Below are positions 51,401-60,400 of a DNA stretch of 64,000 bases, one piece after another. Under the pieces are notes generated by a model, which saw nothing but the letters and a program-made list of their open reading frames with translations, was not told the DNA's origin and did no database searches. Position 1 is the first letter of the stretch; every line of letters starts with the position of its first letter. This stretch comes from Siphonodentalium dalli (Eukaryota; Mollusca; Scaphopoda; Gadilida; Siphonodentaliidae), in assembly GCA_032622095.1 (NCBI GenBank), contig CP136064.1:275365614-275429613 (forward strand), read 5' to 3'. The position numbers and the translations under genes are program-made.

Positions 51401-54400
51401 ATCACCAGCGTTAACTCCCAGAAGGAAAGCTACCTTCTCCGCATCTGTTGAAACAGAAAAAATATAGCATTTTAATTAACTTCACCCACATGAATTTGGA
51501 AGTATTTGAAAGTTTTTATTACGCTAATTCACTCCGACATAGTCCGGAAGGTAGGTGGAATAGCTTTAAAACATGCTCACCTTAGTGGGCCAAATGTGGC
51601 GGAGTAAGTTTTGATGAAAACATATATTTATAACCACAGTAAAGATAAATGATGAAATTATCTTTTCTTCGCGTGACCAGAAGCTTTTAATGGGCTTTCC
51701 GGCAAAAACAACTGCCCTTCGAATATAGGCGTCTAATAAGCACGCATCGAACCCATTTGCCCTTAGTAATGGACCACTGAGATATCTGCGTGTATACTTG
51801 ATGTGGCTAATCAACATATTTTCGTGCAAATAGGTTCATATTGGACCTAAATGTTCACATTCATATTGGACTTATTTGATTCATGCCCCTACCTGTTGTT
51901 CCATCAGCCTCAGCCTGCTCCTCCTTCCCTCTCTGTTTGAACTTCATCTCACCCATACTCATGACTGCGCATGTCTGTTTATATGCGCTCAGTTTCTCAT
52001 CTGGTGTGAATCCCAATACATCAAAGGCTTTCTGTGAATGAAACAAAAATACTTAGTTAAATTCGTGTCTCAGTGGGCTTCGGGTGTGCGATAACAGCTG
52101 TCAATAAGCCCACGCTTTGGGAATGTTTACATCCTTTTTAGTCATAGAGAGAATTTTAGAGGATCAAGATTCAGTAATATAATAAACGTCGCACAAAAAT
52201 CGTACCAAGAAGGACAACTCTATCTTGTTATCAGCCTCAATCACGGCACTTTAAACTGTAGATTGCATCACGATCTTTCGATCGAAATAAACCACTTTTA
52301 TTTATTTTACCCGAATAGACTTTGATTTGTTTATTAAAAAAAATACATGTAAAATTTATTTTTTTAAATCAAAATTTAAAAAAGCGAACGCCGTTATAAC
52401 ATCCGCCGGGGTTATCCGAGTTACAACACAACATTTTGTTGAAATCGGTATATATGCGTCTGGGATGAAAATCTCGAACAGACAGACAGACAGACGGGTG
52501 ACATATCCTACTCTTTTATAGATATCGAGAATACACCAACATCTGCAGTGTTATCTGTATTTTATTCACAAAATAGATATCTGTAAATCGAGATTTATAA
52601 AAATAGATATCTGTAAATCGAGATTTATAAACAAAATATGTTGTTGTAATTGTGGTCCGGGATAAATAGACCATCTTTAATGAACAATTGCTAAGTATTT
52701 TGTAAAACCACCCCAACATGTCATGAGGTGAGAGAATGTGACTTACATCTGTATCTTTCATCTCTTGTACGTCATCGATGTTGTCGACAGTTAACACGCC
52801 CTGGTTGACGTATGAATACAACCCAGCATCGGGACTCACCAACAACTTCTCTGTAAAACAATTAAATTATTATTATAGTTGAAAGCCATTTATATTTAAA
52901 ATGGAACGAAACACACCGTATGAGACCACTCTTGGAAATGCCGTCTATGTAGATTACTGCAGCGCATACAACATATGTAAATGAGATTCCTTACTCAACA
53001 TGTGGATATTTGATTGTGTTTCTGTTAGCTGACCAACACTTTGTGTTACACGTACAAAACAAGTTTCTCACATTTCTCACAACAGTCGCTATTTTTGGAG
53101 TATTATGAAGTATTATGTTCGAAATATTACCCGAATGCTTTTAGCAGTGGTGGTTGTTTATAAATAACAAATTGATTTCCATTACCATAACGTGCAGGCA
53201 TATCATTCCAATGTTTGATTGATTCTTATCTACCATTAACTTATGACAAATGCAGCTATTAGGTTTGAGATAAGGTAGCACAACTTACCATACAGATCGG
53301 GAAAAGCATTCGACAGAAGTTGGTAGAAGATATGGTAATTTCTCTCCGCCGATTGCTGGTACGTCACTCGGGATTTCTCCAACAAATCTAAAAGTGAAAA
53401 AATTAAATTCTGAATGGCTTTGTTTGAGCAGCATATTAATTGTACTTTAATCTTCCATTGCTTGGCGACTTAGATTACTCGGTGTCCATTCGTCCTAAGA
53501 CGAATCGCTCGACAGTGATGTTAGATAATGTCATTGTTATTGGCAATCACATTTTTGTCAATACGTACATTAAATACTTAACGATTTTTCATCAGATGTA
53601 AATCAAATTAGTGAATGGGTTACTTACATGTTTCAATGTCAGCACCAGCTATCTTGCCTTGTGGCCCGAAATGAATCCGGACGAATTTACCCTGAAAACG
53701 ATGGGAATATCTTCTGTTAATTTAAATTCAGTGAGGAATATGTTTGGGATATTGAATAACCCTCATTTGAAATAATAGTAATAATAGGAGGAACGCAAAA
53801 ACTAATCAACAAATTATATTAAACCTCCTCTAACTACTCTGATGTGTTGCTTGTCTCATGAAATGTCAATAGCATCTTTTATTTAGAACCAAATTCGCTA
53901 TAAAATGGTGGCGAGTTCGATAACATTTATCAAGACAAACTAACGTCATATTACGTAAATTTCGTAATGTACTTTCTGGAACCGATTTCAAATTAACTTC
54001 TGAACACTAAGTCAATTACCGCACCACCAAAGAGGCCAACTTCCGGCCGACCATAGGGATTAAATAAACTTTCCAATTACGCATAATACGGATTTTGACA
54101 AAATTAAGCATTTAATCTAATGTTGAATATGCAACACTAAAAGTGACATGATTTGGACATACGATTAGGACCAACACCTTTAAACGACATTAAATGGACT
54201 TACGAATCTGGAGGAGTTGTTGTTCCTTGTGGTCTTAGCGTTACCGTATGCTTCCAGTACGGGGTTAGCCTGCACAATCTGATCCTCCAGTGATCCCTGA
54301 AATAGGCGTAGATGTTAACACCAACCGGGTCTAAGTCTCACTCAATTATGGCCGACATTAGGAAAATAGTCGATATTGTATAGTATTTAACCCTTTACCC

Positions 54401-57400
54401 AACAAAACGGCCAAAACCGGCCAAATAAAGCTTCAACAGCCTAAAATATCTTCGGTCTGTCTCAAATATAGAACCATACAAATATGGATATCATTGGAAC
54501 CGGCGCCTTGACCACATTGTGATAGTTACAGTTATGCCCTGTGCCAATGCATTCTCTTATATATGCGAGTCGACCATATGTCGCCTCGCATATATAAGAG
54601 AATGCATTGGCCTAAAACAAATCTTTTTTTAACACTTTTTACCATTTTTTCTTATATTCTTTAACAATTTTATAATTTTTAATGTGTTAAGCCAATGCAT
54701 TCTCTTATATATGCGAGGCGACCTATGGTCGACTCGCATAAATAAGAGAATGCATTGGCACAGGGCCCTTCTGTTGGGTAAAGGGTTAAAACAACATACT
54801 CACACAGTTGTTGTTGTAAAATCAAACTATCTTAAATGTTCAGACTATGTTTATCTCTAATTTCTAGCAGACAATATTGACATGTGTGCATGAATGCCTT
54901 TAATTTATCTAGTGTGCGTTAACATGCAACTTATGTGTACGTAATCATTTTATATATTCTTCCTTATGTTATTGTTCTTTTGTATCGTTACTTAAATAAC
55001 TATACTCTAATAGGTATGTTATGAGGATGAAATAAAGGATTGATATAACATTTTAACCTAGGTTATCTATAAGTTCCAACATATACCATGCACGTCACTG
55101 CTAGAGGAGAGTACACATACCTTCTTGTCATCCTTATGATCACCAGAAGAGGCGACCAGAGCAAAGTACATTATCACTTTCTTTGTGTTTTCTGTCTTTC
55201 CGGCACCCGATTCTCCGCTGAAATTGAAGGGAAAGAAGGATAAACAGGCAGGAAACGGCGGGGTCCGAAAATGGTCCCCGTTCCCATGGCAACTAGTCAA
55301 GTCTGACCCTAACATCCCCAATCTCACGTGATATCAATCGGTTTGTGAGCAAATTATAGGATAGGACAATTTATTTCAAACATACATTCATAAAAATTGC
55401 ACATTGCTGTGGTATATTGAGGATTTAGGCAAATTGTTCACAAGATTTCCACGTTCATATGATCCACTGGCATAACATAAGACTCCAAATGCGCCCCACT
55501 TTCCCCAAGTAAAGGCTCCAGGACGCTTTCCCAAAACATATAAACACCTTTAAAAAAATCATTCCCCAACGAGGCGGCAACTTATTCGAGGCGTTTATGT
55601 AGCCCGAACGAAAACCCAACGAAACCTCTGGTCATTGTCATGAAACTTTCTATTTAATTGTTAAGTGTCGCGTTGTTCCTTAATCGAATTAATCTAAAAA
55701 TAACAATATATTTGGATATTTACTCACGTGATCAAACAAGACTGGTTTTCTCGATCTGAAATAAAACATTTAGTTTCAGATGTTAAAACCTGTTTCTCTA
55801 TATATTACTGCACATATACAATCCATTATGCATGTCAGATCCAATAAGCTGTGTATCTCCACTAAACTGTCCTCTGACGCCATTGGCATTGCGCAACATC
55901 AAGATGAATGCAAACCGAACTGTGACGAGTTCTTGTGCATCAGTATGAACAATCCTGCAAATAGTGTGTCTTTAATTATAGAATGAGGTCCCCATGTGGT
56001 GATTTTAGTGACGCTATCCAACACAGCAGGCGAGCATCACCAAATTCACCATCTGATAACCTCATTCTGCTTAGGTCTCATCTGGGAAGTATCTATAGTC
56101 TCCAATTAATATTGATTTAGTAACTTTTTCCCTTCTTGAAGTTTCTATACCCCCCTCCCCCATTTGCAGTAGATAAAATGCATAATCGAGGTGACTTATT
56201 TATGGGTGAATATCACCAACTTCAACTTGGGAACTTCAATCTTACCATAGGTCTCACATAGCATTTGAGGGCTGAGCAGAATGAGTTTCACAGAGGGTGT
56301 ATTTGGTGACGCTAGCCCGCCGGGCTAGCGTCACTAAATTCAGCCTCTGTGGACCTCATTCTGCAAATGGCATACACACTATTTGTAGGCTTGAGTATGA
56401 GCACAGTGATAAGAGACGTGAATGCATAGGAAGGCAACCTAATGGGAGATGAGGTACACTTAAGTGAACATAGCACTTGTCCTCCAATCACAGTTGTATG
56501 TCATATAACTTGTTCATAAAATTAGATAAATAAATATATTTAAAACTAAGACTATCATTCACACAACCATCAAATATATAGTTTACTTTCATCACACACA
56601 CAGCCCACTTTGTCAATATTACCTTGCAACATGAACTGGAAGGCGTTGTCGGCGACGGAGAACAGATGGGGTGGCATCTCTGTCTTTCTCTTTCCTCGGT
56701 ATTTATCGATGATGTTCCCGGTGTAGATAGGGAGCCTCCTGTACGGATTTATGGCGATACAGAACAACCCAGAGTAGGTCTGCAACATAAAATGTATAAT
56801 GTGATGTGTAGATATGGAGTCTTCAGTGCGGATTTATGGCGATACAGAACAACCCAGAGTAGGTCTGCAACATAAAATGTATAATGTGATGTGTAGATAT
56901 GGAGTCTTCAGTACGGATTTATGGCGATACAGAACAACCCAGAGTAGGTCTGCAACATAAAATGTATAATGTGATGTGTAGATGTGGAGTCTTCAGTACG
57001 GATTTATGGCGATACAGAACAACCCAGAGTAGGTCTGCAACATAAAATGTATAATGTAATGTGTAGATATGGAGTCTACAGTACGGATTTATGGCGATAC
57101 AGAACAACCCAGAGTAGGTCTGCAACATAAAATGTATTATGTGATGTGTAGATATGGAGTCTTCAGTACGGATTTATGGCGATACAGAACAACCCAGAGT
57201 AGGTCTGCAACATAAAATGTATAATGTGATGTGTAGATATGGAGTCTTCAGTACGGATTTATGGCGATACAGAACAACCCAGAATAGGTCTGCAACATAA
57301 AATGTATAATGTGATGTGTAGATATGGAGTCTTCAGTGCGGATTTATGGGGATACAGAACAACCCAGAGTAGGTCTGCAACATAAAATGTATAATGTGAT

Positions 57401-60400
57401 GTGTAGATAGGGAGCCTCCGGGATTCAAAGTGATACAGAACAAACCATAGTACGTCTGCAACATAAAATGTAAAATTTGATGTGTAAATAGGACGCCTTC
57501 TGTGTGGATTTTCATACCAGTACCAGGAAGCTACGTCACTAATGTATTATCTAAACCGTCGCATCAGACGTACGGAACTATCTGGAACTCTTGCATTCGA
57601 TGAGCTGGATATGTGTTGCACGAGTTATTGCACTTATACGTGTGAAAGGGATTTTCCATGCACATTTCAGTTATATAATATTACTTATTAAAGTGATGTG
57701 AAATACTCCGTAGTGTGATCAAAAGAAATTGAGTATAATCTTGCTCAAAGTAGTTATTTATTTTTGTACGAATATTGATCAAAATTGACAACACACACCC
57801 CGTCATTCTTATATATTAATTAAATGCAATGACTCTCGATGGCGAATTCACTTGAGTTAGTTTATCGTCAATAGTTGCGTCCCGAATCGAGATGTAAATA
57901 TTTACAGTTGAATGTAGTTCAGACGATGTTTTCTATGGAGTGGTACGGTCGATGTCTATGAAATATTCGGCGATGTTAGTAGAATGCTACATTTCCCATG
58001 TTGGGATAGCGCCTTAGTACTAATTTATCAATTTCACGCACCCGAACAAGCCCATAATATGTCTTTAACAATTACTTATTTCTGAATGTCCATTGTGAAT
58101 GTCCACAGGTCATGTACTAGTTTATGATATCAGACAAACATTTATAACTTTCTATATGATATAAACAAATCAAAACCAATTTGGGTTAGAGACTTGACTG
58201 GTGACGTAGGTTCCTAGCCCTGCGCGTGCAGCGAGTAGCGCTGAAAATATTAAATGGCCGACCAACGAATACGATATTCATCTTGGAGTATACGCGTTGC
58301 TACTATATATGCACTAAGGTATGCCATAACGTTTATATATTGACTGGTGTTGCTGAATTAGCTTCGATATCGGAAGTACTAAGCGATTCTGTGAGGAAAG
58401 GGGTCTGCTCAGTTTCTAAAATAGTCAAGTTTGAAAGGAAACGTCCGGAATTTGGCAGTTACGGGTGTGGACACACTTATACTGCGCCGATAACGGAAGT
58501 CTATACTCAGAAACTCCTAAAACTGGTCCGTCGGTCATGCGAAATATTGTTTCTTGCTCAAATATTTAAACTGTTGTGTGTTGTATCGGCCTCGAGGAGA
58601 GATGTTTCGGGATTCTGTGCTTACATAAATAAGGCGGCTTGTGTGGCGCGTTGTCAGGTTGATGTTCGTACAATGTTGCAATGAAGCTACATGTATATTT
58701 GAAACGGGAGGTAGTTTACCACATGCAGAGTTCTACATTGAACCTCGTTTTCTGACCACCAGATTGAGCTGATGAAATGTTGTACCTCTTGATATACACA
58801 TGTTTGAAAGTGTAGTCACATAAAGCCGCTCGTGTGGCGGCATTAGAGGTTGAGCATTACGCATTCTTCGTTCAGATAACTCACGTCGACGATTAAGGGT
58901 TTTTAGAGTCTTTAGAGTTATTCGATAATTAAAGCCGCTCCCGTACCGGGTCCTGATATTATACAGCACGTATGCTTCGTTCAGATAAGTCATGCCCGCC
59001 ATGTCGGGCAGAGTATTCCTCGGAGGTTTTAGAGTGTATTATACTCACATATATATATATATATACCCGCTCTCGTACGGGCTCTGATGTTATGCAGCAC
59101 GCATGCTTTATTCACATAAGTCATATCCGCCATGTTGGCTGTTTGGATTTAAGGGAGATGATCCGGGACTGTACTCACATAAATAAAGCCACTCTCGTAT
59201 CGGGCTCTACGGGAGATGATCCGGGACCGTACTCACATAAATAAAGCCGCCCTCTTATCGGGATCTAAGGGAGATGATCCGGGACTATACTCGCATAAAT
59301 AAAGCCGCTCTCGTATCGGAATTTAAGGGAGATGATCCGGGACTGTACTCACATAAATAAAGCCGCCCTCATATCGTGATCTAAGGGAGATGATCCGGGA
59401 CTGTACTCACATAAATAAAGCCGCTCTCTTATCGGGCTCTAAGGGAGATGATCCGGGAACGTACTCACATAAATAAAGCCGCCCTCGTAACGTACTCTAT
59501 ATAAGGGAGATGATCCGGGACTGTACTTACATAAATAAAGCCGCTCTCGAATCGGGATCAAAGGGAGATGATCCGGGACTATACTCACATAAATAAAGCC
59601 GCCCTCGTATCGGGATTTAAGGGAGATGATCCGGGACTGTACTCACATAAATAAAGCCGCCCTCGTATCGGGATTTAAGGGAGATGACCCGGGACTGTAC
59701 TCACGTAAATAAAGCCGCTCTCGTATCGGGATCTAAGGGAGATGATCCGGGACTATACTCACATCAATAAAGCCGCTCTCGTATCGGGATCTAAGGGAGA
59801 TGATCCGGGACTGTACTCACATAAATAAAGCCGCTCTCGTATCGGGATTTAAGGGAGATGATCCGGGACTGTACTCACATAAATAAAGCCGCTCTCGTAT
59901 CGGGATTTAAGGGAGATGATCCGGGACTATACTCACATAAGTAAAGCCGCTCTCGTATCGGGATTTAAGGGAGATAATCCGGGACCGTACTCACATAAAT
60001 AAAGTCGCTCTCATAACGTACTCTATATAAGGGAGATGATCCGGGACTGTACTTACATAAATAAAGCCGCTCTCGTACCGGGCTCTGAGGTTGTGCAGCA
60101 CACATGCTTCGTTAAGATATGTCATGTCCGCCATGTCACTGATCTGTTCGTATTTCGGCGGATTCAACTGCTGTATCTCATCCTTCTTAACCGTCTTCGT
60201 CTGAAATACGCGAGAATAATCGAAAAATCCTTTTATGCACACATATCACATATCATATCATATAATATCACATATCACATGTATGGCGTGCATGGGTGAA
60301 TTTTCTCTTTATTTTCAGTGTTATTTGTGTATGTTGTTGCACATTTAAAGACCACCTACTCGATTTGGCATCGAACGTTCATTCCCAATGTCTGAGTTAA

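Larger units (their letters stand above)
50835..52740. other. Introns 12, 11 and 10 around exons 12 and 11
   Basis: Besides the coding exons (51176-51444 and 51893-52031) the sequence is mostly unique. Near 52.2 and 52.6 kb are blocks shared with intron 30 (GTACCAAGAAGGACAACTCT; TTATAAACAAAATATGTTGT). 52560-52630 holds two copies of AAATAGATATCTGTAAATCG. A CAGA tetranucleotide run lies at ~52480. Confidence 0.55.
52855..54200. other. Introns 9, 8 and 7, no recognised non-coding feature
   Basis: Apart from exons 9 and 8 (53289-53387 and 53628-53691) this is unique AT-rich intron sequence. I see no repeats or open frames of interest. Confidence 0.5.

Noticed and set aside
53700-54200. Possible tRNA or other structured RNA genes in the introns
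   Set aside because: I found no A-box/B-box pair or cloverleaf. The hairpins present in the gene are explained by MITEs.
58930-59145. Alternative exon 3 cassettes, as in insect Mhc genes
   Set aside because: The copies have destroyed donors, stops or frameshifts and incomplete 5' ends, so they cannot be mutually exclusive exons.
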